Position numbers and translations under genes: made by a program. From an uncultured Caulobacterales bacterium (GTDB lineage Bacteria; Pseudomonadota; Alphaproteobacteria; Caulobacterales; Maricaulaceae): 34,107 bases of DNA. Shown here in pieces: positions 15,501 to 22,888 of the stretch; within the stretch, counting starts at the first letter, position 1, and every line of letters begins with the position of its first letter. Under the pieces are notes generated by a model. It was not told where the DNA came from, did not search any database, and saw only the letters and a list, made by a program, of their open reading frames with translations. The stretch spans positions 1 through 34,107 of the forward strand of contig CALLBD010000014.1 of assembly GCA_938001915.1 (NCBI GenBank), in the 5' to 3' direction.

Positions 15501-16116
15501 TATCGAAATCCATATGCCGAACGGCGCAGGGTTTTCTGTTCCTGAAATTGAGGTATTAAACGGAAAAAACCGTTTCGCGATTGAAACGGCGGTTGGCTGG
15601 GAAATCATAGGCGCGGCGAAAGTGAGCCTCATCGCAGAGCAAACTTACCGCTTGAGCGGACTGCTGCGCGGTTTGAATAAGTCGGATGATATGATGGTGG
15701 ATCTTGTGCGGGCGGGCGCACGGGTCGTGGTGTTAGATGCAGGCCTCGCGCCGCTGCCTATCAACCCTGACCATATCGGAGAGACGCTTGACTTGACAAT
15801 TTCTGCTGCGGGCCGTGCGGGCGTGCCCGCGCAGCATTTATACTCCGCCGCCCATTTGCGGCCGCTATCGGTCGTGCATCTCACGGCGAAATCCGACGGC
15901 GAGATGACAGAACTAAGCTGGATACCGCGAAATTTGGACGGTTCAGATGCATTGGACCCAGCGGCGGAGTTTGAGATTAGCTGGCCGGGCGGCATACGGC
16001 GCGTTACTGGAACGTCTGTAAGCCTACCCATATCAGAGGGGTCAGATATCGACGTTTCAATTCGATCCAGCCATCCCCTTGGCGGATTGGGCAAGGCAAA
16101 TATAATCCGTGTTTAG
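12508..16116 (+). CDS. GTA baseplate/host-specificity megaprotein (g15)
   Basis: 1202 residues from ATG 12508, chosen for AGGAG 8 nt upstream; the longer in-frame start lies within g14. RcGTA g15 is of similar size (about 1,300). N-terminal region: RDGAPMPRIFGRVRLSGQVIWAS (short: MPRIFGRVRLSGQVIW), typical of tail hubs. A TIM-barrel-like GTA domain spans about residues 300-600, with DAIGIDAYFPLSDWR near 490 and FWLTEVGCPAVNFGANQ near 591, where hydrolase-fold acidic residues (Glu of LTEVG) are visible. A phage tail-3 type region and beta-rich C-terminus follow. Involved in receptor binding and baseplate structure. Last gene of the block. Confidence 0.92.
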   Translation: MANFVSAATQFAGNALVRTATTLAVNQATGYISRAFDNRNFEGPRLETFQLQTSRDGAPMPRIFGRVRLSGQVIWASHIRETTTETPIGGKGGGPTQTDFAYSISFAIGLCEGEIAGVDRIWANGAPLETANVDMRVYRGTETQMPDPIIAATEGEDAPAFRGTAYLVFEDFPLAAYGNRLPQLSVELVRTGKGVGRLESLIQSVNLLPGSGEFAYATDIIEESPRPGQTRPLNMNNLSGQADIDLALDQLQATLPNCQNVSIISSWFASSTDIGSCDIRPGVERRIRNIRHANWQVGRDDRGSAYVVSQDAEGRPNFGGTPSDESLIQAIRAIKSRGMTVTLYPFILVDAPGFPWRGRISGQASDVAEFFGSAQPSDYSSGAGENHYRAQDNGFRNFIFSHANLARRAGGVDRFVIGSEMIGLTTIRDAHNNFPAVSALAGLAADIRTVLGPQTSLTYAADWSEYFGFHPQDGSGDIFFHLDELWAHPAIDAIGIDAYFPLSDWREGEHIDGRNFASIYAADYLRENVESGEGYDWFYASQTDREAQIRSPISEWVYRYKDLRNWWLHEHRNRINGIEQTPTNWVPQSKPFWLTEVGCPAVNFGANQPNLFSDGKSVESNIPYFSDGSRDDLIQRHYLESIIGYWDNSKNNPISAVYGQPMIDPSATSVWAWDARPFPDFPARETVWADGANWQRGHWVTGRLGAVLLQDVITEICEESGLFDIDVAGVTGLVSGLVIDRPMRARDALSPLIDSYDLIVSEKAGQLCFTSLSSVPVKVISQNDLIAQDGGPVRFSIDDTMTSLRDGRLTFINAARDYQLATVSARNEAAETVRVFDFQVPLVMDISQANLIVDNALARSEPARRSARLSLPVNHAPDVGDIVTLPQVEGQWQVARLRHGLQADVDLVKISDRLSNPIVASGMPMATSDPKWVSEPVALAFEIPGQNGLLVGALLDPFRSAQISFADEAVTLTAPVKLGALLTDLPFSTPTLWDRLTVIEIHMPNGAGFSVPEIEVLNGKNRFAIETAVGWEIIGAAKVSLIAEQTYRLSGLLRGLNKSDDMMVDLVRAGARVVVLDAGLAPLPINPDHIGETLDLTISAAGRAGVPAQHLYSAAHLRPLSVVHLTAKSDGEMTELSWIPRNLDGSDALDPAAEFEISWPGGIRRVTGTSVSLPISEGSDIDVSIRSSHPLGGLGKANIIRV

Positions 16117-16154
16117 GCTGTTGAAACTCCCGCAGGGCCTCTTATTTACAGCCC

Positions 16155-17093
16155 ATGGCTAAAAACCCTTATACGTTGCTCGGTGTCGCCAAAACTGCGA
16201 CAGATAAAGAGATAAAGTCGGCTTATCGTAAGCTGGCCAAAAAACTGCACCCTGATGTAAATCCAGGCAATAGCTCAGCTGAAGCGAAGTTTAAGGAAGT
16301 CACCGCCGCCTATAACCTCCTGTCTAACCCCGATCTACGCCGCCAATATGACACGGGGCAGGTGGATGCCTCTGGCCAGCAGCAAAACCCCTTTGCGGGT
16401 GGGTTTCGTCACGCCAATGCCCAAGGTGGCATGGACACAGGATTTGGCGGTTTTGGCGGCATGGGCCAAGACGATATGGCCGATATGTTTTCCTCGCTTT
16501 TCGGCATGAATATGGGCGGCATGGGCGGCCGACGCCAAGCCCATGGCGGGTTTCAACGCCGTCCCGCGCCGCCGCAAAAAGGGGAAGATGTCCGCTACAA
16601 GCTGAAAATGAGCCTCATCGACGCCCTAAAGGGCGGTGTGAAAGATTTAGGAAAAGGGCTGAATGTCCGATTCCCTAAAGGCATAAAAGACGGTCAAACC
16701 TTGCGTTTGCGCGGTAAAGGCCGACCCGGCGCCAATGGCGGTCCCGCAGGTGATGCACATGTGAAAATCCTCGTGCAGCCGCACAAACGCCTGACCCGAG
16801 AGGGCAATGATTTGCATTTGACCGTGCCAATTTCGCTCTCTGAGGCCATGAAAGGTGTAAAAATCGACCTGAATTTACCCACGGGGAAGGGCTCACTCTC
16901 CATGCCGGCGGGCACAAATACAGGTAAACGCTTTAGGTTGAAAGGAAAAGGTGTCCGCGCCAAAGACGCCACGGGTGACCTTTATCTCACGGCACAAATT
17001 GTGTTGACCGATGGGGAATTAGCCGGGGCATCTGTCTTGGCCGCCCAGCTTCCAGACGGTGAGAATCACGATCTGAGACGCAAATTGATATAA
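16155..17093 (+). CDS. Class B J-domain co-chaperone (CbpA-like)
   Basis: 312 residues. Residues 5-70 form a J domain with the HPD motif intact (His32-Pro-Asp), so it can stimulate an Hsp70. A Gly/Phe/Met-rich linker (about 75-130: GGFGGMGQDDMADMF) follows, then the two C-terminal substrate-binding domains, starting around GEDVRYKLKMSLIDALKGG (short: LKMSLIDALKGG). The CxxCxGxG zinc repeats of class A DnaJ are missing, which makes it class B. It starts 38 nt after g15 but has no GTA motif, and the ribosome site is weak. Probably a housekeeping neighbour. Confidence 0.92.
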   Translation: MAKNPYTLLGVAKTATDKEIKSAYRKLAKKLHPDVNPGNSSAEAKFKEVTAAYNLLSNPDLRRQYDTGQVDASGQQQNPFAGGFRHANAQGGMDTGFGGFGGMGQDDMADMFSSLFGMNMGGMGGRRQAHGGFQRRPAPPQKGEDVRYKLKMSLIDALKGGVKDLGKGLNVRFPKGIKDGQTLRLRGKGRPGANGGPAGDAHVKILVQPHKRLTREGNDLHLTVPISLSEAMKGVKIDLNLPTGKGSLSMPAGTNTGKRFRLKGKGVRAKDATGDLYLTAQIVLTDGELAGASVLAAQLPDGENHDLRRKLI

Positions 17094-17139
17094 GTGTCAA
17101 TAAAGGTCTTGCATCACGAATAACCTGCCCTATCTCTTG

Positions 17140-17174
17140 TGTTCAGTAACTGTTCAGGGGCGGGGCGCTATAGC
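17140..17174 (+). promoter_or_regulatory. PhoP-type direct-repeat promoter
   Basis: TGTTCAG at 17140-17146 is repeated exactly at 17151-17157 with TAAC between, giving an 11-bp period. This is the classic spacing of OmpR/PhoP-type binding sites. A -10-like TATAGC lies at 17169-17174, leaving 11 bp from the second repeat, the spacing known for PhoP-activated promoters, where the box takes the place of the -35. Predicted start of transcription is near 17181, inside or at the start of the PepSY gene. Most likely bound by the regulator encoded at 17502. Confidence 0.65.
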
Positions 17175-17465
17175 ATGACGATGATTACCAAACGCCATAT
17201 ATTTTCGGCTGTTTTCGCCGCAATGCTCTCTCTCGGAGCGGTGAGCGCAGAGGCGCGCGTTGGACACTATAAGTCCTATGTCGTGAAGCAAGTGCAGCGC
17301 TCGATTACGCCTGCAGAAGCCAAGACGATTGCGCGCAGATATGTGCCTGATGGCCGTGTTGTTGATATTAAGCGGCGCGGAGACACATATATCGTCCGTG
17401 TTCTCAAAAAATCTAATAAAGTTGTCGATGTTAAGATTGACGCGAATACAGGACGTGTCAAATAA
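17175..17465 (+). CDS. Periplasmic PepSY-domain protein
   Basis: 96 residues from ATG 17175; ATG 17181 is an alternative and would make the mRNA leaderless if the promoter at 17140-17174 is right. A signal peptide (RHIFSAVFAAMLSLGAVSAEA, short: FAAMLSLGAVSAEA) precedes a PepSY domain: ITPAEAKTIARRYVPDG, then VVDIKRRGDTYIVRVL and VVDVKIDANTGRV. Such proteins often bind proteases or sensors and are common targets of PhoP/FeuP-like systems. The regulator gene follows by 36 nt with a hairpin in between. Probably under autoregulation with the two downstream genes. Confidence 0.88.
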   Translation: MTMITKRHIFSAVFAAMLSLGAVSAEARVGHYKSYVVKQVQRSITPAEAKTIARRYVPDGRVVDIKRRGDTYIVRVLKKSNKVVDVKIDANTGRVK

Positions 17466-17487
17466 CGACCCACAGCGTGGTCGTTAT
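17462..17487 (+). other. Intercistronic hairpin pepSY-regulator
   Basis: ATAACGACC at 17462-17470 pairs perfectly with GGTCGTTAT at 17479-17487, and the stem can be extended to 11 bp with one bulged C, closing on an AGC loop. It includes the PepSY stop codon. No T-run follows, so it is more likely an mRNA-stabilising or processing hairpin than a terminator. Confidence 0.6.
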
Positions 17488-17501
17488 CGAAAGGTCCCCC
17501 A

Positions 17502-18179
17502 ATGAGAATTCTAATTGTCGAAGATGATGAAGATTTGTCGCGTCAGCTACGTTCTGCCTTTAAAGATGCTGGCTATGCCGTCGACATTGCGATGGACGGA
17601 GAAGAAGGGCATTTCCTAGGGGATACGGAACCTTATGATGCGGTTATTCTCGATCTTGGATTGCCGCTTATTGATGGTGTGAGCGTGCTGCAAAAATGGC
17701 GCGCGGATGGAAAAAAATTCCCGGTCTTGATTCTGACTGCGCGTGACCAATGGTCAGAAAAAGTGGCGGGCTTTGATGCAGGCGCGGATGATTACCTAAC
17801 CAAGCCCTTCCATGTCGAAGAATTGATGGCACGGCTGCGCGCGCTCTTGCGCCGCGCGTCTGGTCATACAACGGATACAATCGAACTTGGCGACCTTATG
17901 GTCGATAATCGCGCTGCGCGCGCTTTTGTTGACGGTATGGCGATAAAGCTGACCAGTCATGAATTCCGCTTATTGTCTTATATGGCCGCGCACAAAGGCC
18001 GAGTGATTTCTAGAACGGAACTCGTTGAGCATATTTACGATCAAGACTTTGACCGCGACTCCAATACAATCGAGGTTTTCGTAGGCCGTTTGCGCAAGAA
18101 AATCGGCACCCAACGTATTGAGACCGTTCGCGGTTTGGGTTACCGCTTGTTAGACCCTGACGCTGAGACCACTGATTAG
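17502..18179 (+). CDS. OmpR/PhoB-family response regulator (FeuP/PhoP-like)
   Basis: 225 residues. Receiver domain: acidic pair Glu7-Asp8-Asp9, phosphorylatable Asp51 in ILDLGLPLIDG, Thr79 in LTARD and Lys101 in LTKPF, all intact. A winged-helix DNA-binding domain fills the second half (LTSHEFRLLSYMAAHKGRV, RDSNTIEVFVGRLRKKIG, VRGLGYRL). It is followed by its kinase gene 18 nt later and preceded by a PepSY gene with a direct-repeat promoter, an arrangement seen in PhoP/FeuP-like systems of alphaproteobacteria. AAAGG precedes the ATG. Confidence 0.93.
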   Translation: MRILIVEDDEDLSRQLRSAFKDAGYAVDIAMDGEEGHFLGDTEPYDAVILDLGLPLIDGVSVLQKWRADGKKFPVLILTARDQWSEKVAGFDAGADDYLTKPFHVEELMARLRALLRRASGHTTDTIELGDLMVDNRAARAFVDGMAIKLTSHEFRLLSYMAAHKGRVISRTELVEHIYDQDFDRDSNTIEVFVGRLRKKIGTQRIETVRGLGYRLLDPDAETTD

Positions 18180-18197
18180 GTCATAGGGCCTTCGGTC

Positions 18198-19595
18198 ATG
18201 GCAAAAGGGTCTCCTCCATCCCTTGTTTCCTCTCTCGTCCGGGCGGCGGCCCTTTGGGCTGTTCCAGGATTGATTGGCGTCACCTTGGCCTTGGGGCTAG
18301 TGTCCCGAAACTCATCTTATCGAAGTTTTGACGAGTCCTTGGAGTCGGCCGTTCTCGGCCTGATTGCCAGTGTTGAGTCTGATGAAGATGGGACGTTGAG
18401 ACTGTCGAGAGAACTGCCTGAACCGCGGTATCAGCGGGCTTTATCGGGCCGTTACTGGATGATCGGGACAATTGAGGACGGCCGCGAAATCATTCCCCTA
18501 AAATCGTCTCGGTCATTATATGGCGCTTCTTTGCCTGTAACGAGTGCGACAATTTCAGCCTTAGATAAGCAGGGGCAAGACCCCGTTCGTTTCACGACTT
18601 TGGGGCCAGATCTTGACGCGGATGAACGTTTACGCGTGGTGGCGCTTCAAGTGGTTTTGCCCAATATGACCAATCCCGTGGTCGTGCTCGCCGCCGCAGA
18701 CCGTGCGCCTGTTATGCGCTCTATTCGTAATTTCATCCTCGCTGCGGTCACTTTGTTGTCGATTTTGATTCTTGGGACAATTTTTGCGGTCTATGCGCAG
18801 GTGAGATTGGGCTTGCGACCCTTATTCGATTTAGGCCGCCGCATTGCGGATGTGCGCGAAGGACGGGCGGCCTCTGTCGAGGGAGATTACCCGCCTGAAA
18901 TCTCACCGCTTGCGACCGAGTTAAACTCCCTCATTTCCCACAATAAGACGATTGTGGACCGCGCGCAGACCCATGTCGGGAATCTGGCCCATGCATTGAA
19001 GACTCCCATTGCCGTCCTGCGCAATGAGGCGGAAGCCGCCGAGACTACGCCGTCTGAAATCGTGGCCAAACAAACCGACATGATGGCCTCGCAAGTAGAT
19101 CATCATCTTCGCCGCGCGCGTGCGGCAGCGCGCGGTCAAGCCATTGGCGTAAGGGCGAATATGGACCCCGTTATTGATGGATTAGTTCGTACCTTGCCTC
19201 GCATTTACAGAGATAAAGACCTGACGATTGAGAGGAAGGGCGACACCGGCCTCATTTTTCGTGGTCATCCGCGCGACTTAGAGGATATGATTGGGAATTT
19301 GATGGATAATGCCGCGAAATGGACCGGCAGCCGGATAGATGTTTTTGTACGAAAAGTTGAAGAGGGCGTCTGCATTGTTCGCATATCGGATAATGGACCC
19401 GGGTTGACGGCGGAAGAAATTGCCGAGGCATTGAAACGCGGCGCGCGCCTAGATGAAGCCACGCCAGGCAGCGGTTTAGGCTTGTCTATCGTTGAGGATT
19501 TGGCAGATGCGTACAAGGGGTCTTTGACATTTTCGCGCGCGCCATTGGGCGGGCTTCAAGCAGAACTGCGCTTGCCGATTGCGGTAGACCCATGA
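18198..19595 (+). CDS. PhoQ/FeuQ-like sensor histidine kinase
   Basis: 465 residues. Membrane segments about 16-36 and 178-202 enclose a ~140-residue periplasmic sensor; a HAMP-like linker follows (RLGLRPLFDLGRRIADVREG). The phosphorylated His265 lies in GNLAHALKTPIAVLRNEAE (short: LAHALKTP). ATPase boxes: N box with Asn367/Asn371 (GNLMDNAAKW), DNGPGL near 398 and GSGLGLSIV near 423. All catalytic motifs are present. The H-box LAHALKTP is of PhoQ type. It partners with the regulator at 17502 and overlaps the methyltransferase by ATGA. Confidence 0.92.
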   Translation: MAKGSPPSLVSSLVRAAALWAVPGLIGVTLALGLVSRNSSYRSFDESLESAVLGLIASVESDEDGTLRLSRELPEPRYQRALSGRYWMIGTIEDGREIIPLKSSRSLYGASLPVTSATISALDKQGQDPVRFTTLGPDLDADERLRVVALQVVLPNMTNPVVVLAAADRAPVMRSIRNFILAAVTLLSILILGTIFAVYAQVRLGLRPLFDLGRRIADVREGRAASVEGDYPPEISPLATELNSLISHNKTIVDRAQTHVGNLAHALKTPIAVLRNEAEAAETTPSEIVAKQTDMMASQVDHHLRRARAAARGQAIGVRANMDPVIDGLVRTLPRIYRDKDLTIERKGDTGLIFRGHPRDLEDMIGNLMDNAAKWTGSRIDVFVRKVEEGVCIVRISDNGPGLTAEEIAEALKRGARLDEATPGSGLGLSIVEDLADAYKGSLTFSRAPLGGLQAELRLPIAVDP

Positions 19596-20233
19596 GTAAG
19601 CCGCCCATCGCCTTAGAGGAGCGCCGCTCGGAAGACGCGCGATTATTCTCGCCCTCGGCGGGACGAAATAAATCTGATATTGCGGCGGCCTTGTCCGGTA
19701 TTCTTCCCATTGGCGCTTCGGTTTTAGAAATCGGAAGCGGGACAGGCGAGCATGGCATTGAGAGTGTTACTCAGCGGCCAGATTTGAAATGGCAATTTTC
19801 CGATCCCGACAAAACGTCCCGTGCGAGCCAATTGGCGTGGTCAGAGCTCTCCCTAAATGAGTTTCCCAAGCCCTTAAGTCTCGATATGTCAGACGAGACC
19901 TCCCGCGCGCAAATTACCGCGCAATATGACGCTATTTTTAGCGCAAATATGATCCATATCGCCCCAATTTCTGCGTTGCACGGTCTGGCAGACTTAGCCG
20001 CGCAAGCCCTTGTCGATTCGGGAAAAATGATCCTTTATGGGCCATTTTTACGGGGTGAGGCGTCTGCGCCGTCCAATTTGGCGTTTGACGCGTCCTTAAA
20101 ACGCAGAAATTCGGCTTGGGGCGTAAGAGATTTAGATGCTGTTAAGCATATATTCGCAAAGCGCGGCTTTAATGTCGCCAAGCTTCGCGACATGCCAAAG
20201 AACAATTTCATCTTGGACCTGTCACGAGTCTGA
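19592..20233 (+). CDS. DUF938 SAM-dependent methyltransferase-like protein
   Basis: 213 residues. The SAM-binding loop VLEIGSGTGEH lies around residue 45-55. DUF938 features include an N-terminal PSAGRNKSDI, the PD....W.FSDPD segment after motif I, FSANMIHIAP (motif IV region) and LYGPF. The C-terminal NFILDLSRV strand ends the Rossmann sheet. Substrate unknown. The ATGA overlap with the kinase gene indicates co-transcription, but no functional link is evident. Confidence 0.9.
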   Translation: MSKPPIALEERRSEDARLFSPSAGRNKSDIAAALSGILPIGASVLEIGSGTGEHGIESVTQRPDLKWQFSDPDKTSRASQLAWSELSLNEFPKPLSLDMSDETSRAQITAQYDAIFSANMIHIAPISALHGLADLAAQALVDSGKMILYGPFLRGEASAPSNLAFDASLKRRNSAWGVRDLDAVKHIFAKRGFNVAKLRDMPKNNFILDLSRV

Positions 20234-20322
20234 AGAAATATCCAAAGATGGATGTTTCGTCATGTTTTGGACAGCATTGGGTCATCTCAGACCCTGCAGT
20301 CTCAACGGGGAAAGGTTCCATT

Positions 20323-22161
20323 GTGTCTAAGTTTAGTTTGACATTGTTAGGGTCGGTTATGGCTTTCGGGCTAGCGCCGCAGGTCGTGGCGCAAGAGGCT
20401 ACTTTCGTTTTCGCAGACGCCGACACCTATGAAATTGTTCTGGATGAACCTGTCGCTTTCGAATTGACAGAGTCTAACTTTAAGTCGTTGAGAGACTTGG
20501 GTATAAATTTAGAGCCAACCACGCCAAATGGGTCTCAGGCTCCCGCGCCAATGCCGCTCCAAAACCCGTCGGCCGTACCGCAGCCTGTCGCGCAACCGAA
20601 TTTCCCGCAAACGATAGCGCCAAGCCTCGCAGTTCCTGGCCTCCCGAACCAAAGCCTCACGAACCAAAGCCTCACGAACCAAAGCCTCTCGAACCAAAGC
20701 CTTACAAATCCAAATCTGAAAACTATTCAGGGCGGAACGGATGTCGGCGGCCCACCACCCGCTGCTGCGAATATGCTTGATTTGCCAATCACGGCGCTGC
20801 CGTCCATTGCAAACCTCGTCGACCGCGTCAGCCCCTCTGTTGTTAACATCATTGTCAGAACCGAAACGGGCGAGACAACGAGCGAGGGACAAGGCTCTGG
20901 ATTTATCATATCCCAGAATTTGGAAGTCGTCACAAATTACCACGTCATTGAAGGCGGGACGACAATTGAAATCGAATTCAATGATGGCCGTACTTATCCA
21001 GCCTCTATCATCGGGACAGATGAGGAAACAGACCTCGCGCTTTTGAAAATTCAAACAAATGAAAAAATTCCACATGTGAATTTCCACCAGCCCAAAGATC
21101 TTCGGATTGGAGATTGGGTTGTGGCGATTGGCAACCCCTTTGGTATTGGTCAATCGACCTCTTTGGGCGTTATCTCCGCCATTGGCCGCGAGAAAGTGGA
21201 TAGCGGTTCATATGTTGATTATATCCAGACAGATGCCACGATTAACCGAGGCAACTCTGGCGGACCTCTCTTCAATTTAAAAGGTGATGTGGTCGGCGTT
21301 AACTCTGCGATTTACTCTCCGACTGGCGCGAGTGTCGGTATTGCTTTCGTTATTCCGCATCATACGGCTGAGCGTATCATTACATCGCTGCGTGAAGATG
21401 GGCGTGTTCGGCGCGGTTATCTTGGCGCTGGTCTTCGGACCGCAGAATATTCGATAGAGGGCTCACCCGGTATTTTTAAAGGCGGCGCAACCGTCAATGA
21501 TGTTTTACCAGGCTCGCCTGCAGATATTTACGGCCTTCAAGTCGATGATGTTATCTTAGATATTGACGGCCAAGTCGTGAAAAACTCTGTGCAAGCCACA
21601 CGCGCGATTGGCGGGATTACGCCAGGTGAAGTCGTGAAATTCATCTATGAGCGCGATGAGAAAACCTATGCCTTGGATGTTCAAATTGGCGAACGTCCCG
21701 AAAAATATGAAATTCGTAAAGCCAGCGCCGAGGCACAAGGCTTGCCGCCGCCCCCTCCGCCAGAAGACAAAGCGAAGCCGAAAGTGAATATTGATACGGG
21801 GCTTCATGTCCTAGATATCTCAGCTGAATTCCGCTCGGCTATCAACATGCGCTCCGATCAGGTTGGCATTTATGTCGAAGCCGTTGATCCCGGTAGCGCC
21901 GCTGAACAGGCGGGATTTAAGTTGGGCATGGTCCTTATGGAAGCGGACGGGCAGCCCATTGCAGAAGTCGCGAAATGGAAATCAATCGTCTTAAACGCGA
22001 AAGAAGCGCAGCAAGACGGTCTTATTGTCTATGTCCGTCATAAAGACGGTCATGAAACAAACATGTTGTTGCCTCTATATGATTCGGGACCAGCAGATTC
22101 TTTGGCGAATGTAAGTTTTTCGACCAATAACCAAAGCGTCTATGGAACGTATATCGAATAA
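20323..22161 (+). CDS. HtrA/DegP-family periplasmic serine protease with N-terminal insert
   Basis: 612 residues from GTG 20323, chosen for the AAAGG site and because it gives a clean signal peptide (KFSLTLLGSVMAFGLAPQVVA). A Pro/Gln/Asn-rich region follows (residues about 65-145) with a five-residue tandem repeat. The protease domain has His207 (NYHVI), Asp237 (TDLALL) and Ser312 (GNSGGP), with the same spacing (30 and 75) as E. coli DegP. PDZ1 spans about 360-455; a poly-proline linker lies near 474-480; PDZ2 spans about 500-590. It degrades or refolds misfolded envelope proteins. A regulator and kinase follow, as in several HtrA-linked stress systems. Confidence 0.94.
   Translation: MSKFSLTLLGSVMAFGLAPQVVAQEATFVFADADTYEIVLDEPVAFELTESNFKSLRDLGINLEPTTPNGSQAPAPMPLQNPSAVPQPVAQPNFPQTIAPSLAVPGLPNQSLTNQSLTNQSLSNQSLTNPNLKTIQGGTDVGGPPPAAANMLDLPITALPSIANLVDRVSPSVVNIIVRTETGETTSEGQGSGFIISQNLEVVTNYHVIEGGTTIEIEFNDGRTYPASIIGTDEETDLALLKIQTNEKIPHVNFHQPKDLRIGDWVVAIGNPFGIGQSTSLGVISAIGREKVDSGSYVDYIQTDATINRGNSGGPLFNLKGDVVGVNSAIYSPTGASVGIAFVIPHHTAERIITSLREDGRVRRGYLGAGLRTAEYSIEGSPGIFKGGATVNDVLPGSPADIYGLQVDDVILDIDGQVVKNSVQATRAIGGITPGEVVKFIYERDEKTYALDVQIGERPEKYEIRKASAEAQGLPPPPPPEDKAKPKVNIDTGLHVLDISAEFRSAINMRSDQVGIYVEAVDPGSAAEQAGFKLGMVLMEADGQPIAEVAKWKSIVLNAKEAQQDGLIVYVRHKDGHETNMLLPLYDSGPADSLANVSFSTNNQSVYGTYIE
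20641..20700 (+). repeat. 15-bp tandem repeat in the HtrA gene
   Basis: Four head-to-tail units of 15 bp (consensus CTCACGAACCAAAGC, varying at positions 3-4) with a decayed fifth unit at 20701-20715. Each encodes the five residues L-x-N-Q-S. Being in frame, copy-number changes would alter linker length without breaking the protein. Confidence 0.85.
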
Positions 22162-22196
22162 TTTTAACACTGGGCGGGGGCCTAATGGAGAAGAAA

Positions 22197-22868
22197 ATGA
22201 GAATATTAGTCGTCGAAGATGACTCAGTCGCTGCCGAATATGTCCGTAAAGGGCTTATGGAAGCTGGCCATGTTGTCGATCTTGCCCCCGATGGTGATTT
22301 GGGTTTGGAAATGGCCCGCGCCGCCGATTATGACGCTTTAATTTTGGATCGCATGCTGCCAAAGCGCGATGGTCTGGAGATTTTGGCGGACCTTCGCGAA
22401 GACGGTGATGCTGTGCCCGTCCTTATTCTTTCGGCGCTTGGTGAGGTTGACCAAAAGGTCGAAGGCCTGCGCGCTGGCGGCGATGATTATCTTGCCAAGC
22501 CCTATAGTTTCACAGAGCTTCTAGCCCGCGTCGAAGCCATTGGCCGACGCTCGGACCCAACCGCCGCCGTGACAAAACTTAAAGTCGGCGGACTTGAAAT
22601 GGATTTGCTGGCGCGAACCGTGCGCCGAGATGGTCAAAAAATTCTTCTGCAACCGCGAGAGTTTCGTTTGCTAGAATGCCTCATGCGCAATGCTGGCCGC
22701 GTGGTGACACGCACGATGTTGCTCGAAAAAGTCTGGGACTATCACTTTGACCCCCAAACAAATGTAATTGATGTTCATATCTCGCGTCTTCGTGGCAAGA
22801 TTGATAAAGAATTCGATGAGCCGCTTCTGCATACGGTTCGCGGCGCGGGCTATCGTTTGCAAATCTAA
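22197..22868 (+). CDS. OmpR-family response regulator downstream of HtrA
   Basis: 223 residues from ATG 22197, preferred for GGAG 6 nt upstream and for the family start MRILVVEDD; ATG 22185 would add four residues. Receiver: Asp51 in LILDRMLPKRDG, Ser in the place of the usual Thr (LILSALGE), Lys101 in LAKPYS. The C-terminal winged helix is complete (LQPREFRLLECLMRNAGRVVTR, short: REFRLLECLMRNAGRV; VHISRLRGKI; VRGAGYRLQI). It pairs with the kinase 20 nt downstream. CzcR/CusR-like in overall pattern; the signal is unknown. Confidence 0.92.
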   Translation: MRILVVEDDSVAAEYVRKGLMEAGHVVDLAPDGDLGLEMARAADYDALILDRMLPKRDGLEILADLREDGDAVPVLILSALGEVDQKVEGLRAGGDDYLAKPYSFTELLARVEAIGRRSDPTAAVTKLKVGGLEMDLLARTVRRDGQKILLQPREFRLLECLMRNAGRVVTRTMLLEKVWDYHFDPQTNVIDVHISRLRGKIDKEFDEPLLHTVRGAGYRLQI

Positions 22869-22888
22869 ACCGCTAAGGCCGTACATGA

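Larger units (their letters stand above)
3902..16116 (+). other. GTA-like head-tail gene cluster (g3-g15), interrupted
   Basis: Fourteen plus-strand genes follow the RcGTA order portal, g3.5, prohead protease, capsid, g6, g7, g8, major tail protein, g10, g10.5, tape measure, g12, g13, g14 peptidase, g15. Overlaps are 4-14 nt nearly throughout; the only larger junction is the g5-g6 insertion at 6934-8252. No frame is broken. Terminase, integrase, lysis and replication genes are absent from the window, which separates this from a complete prophage. Best read as a domesticated GTA structural operon; a cryptic prophage head-tail block is the alternative. Confidence 0.85.

Noticed and set aside
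20509-21153. 214-aa minus-strand frame with repeated LVREA units
   Set aside because: Reverse reading of the tandem repeat within the HtrA gene.
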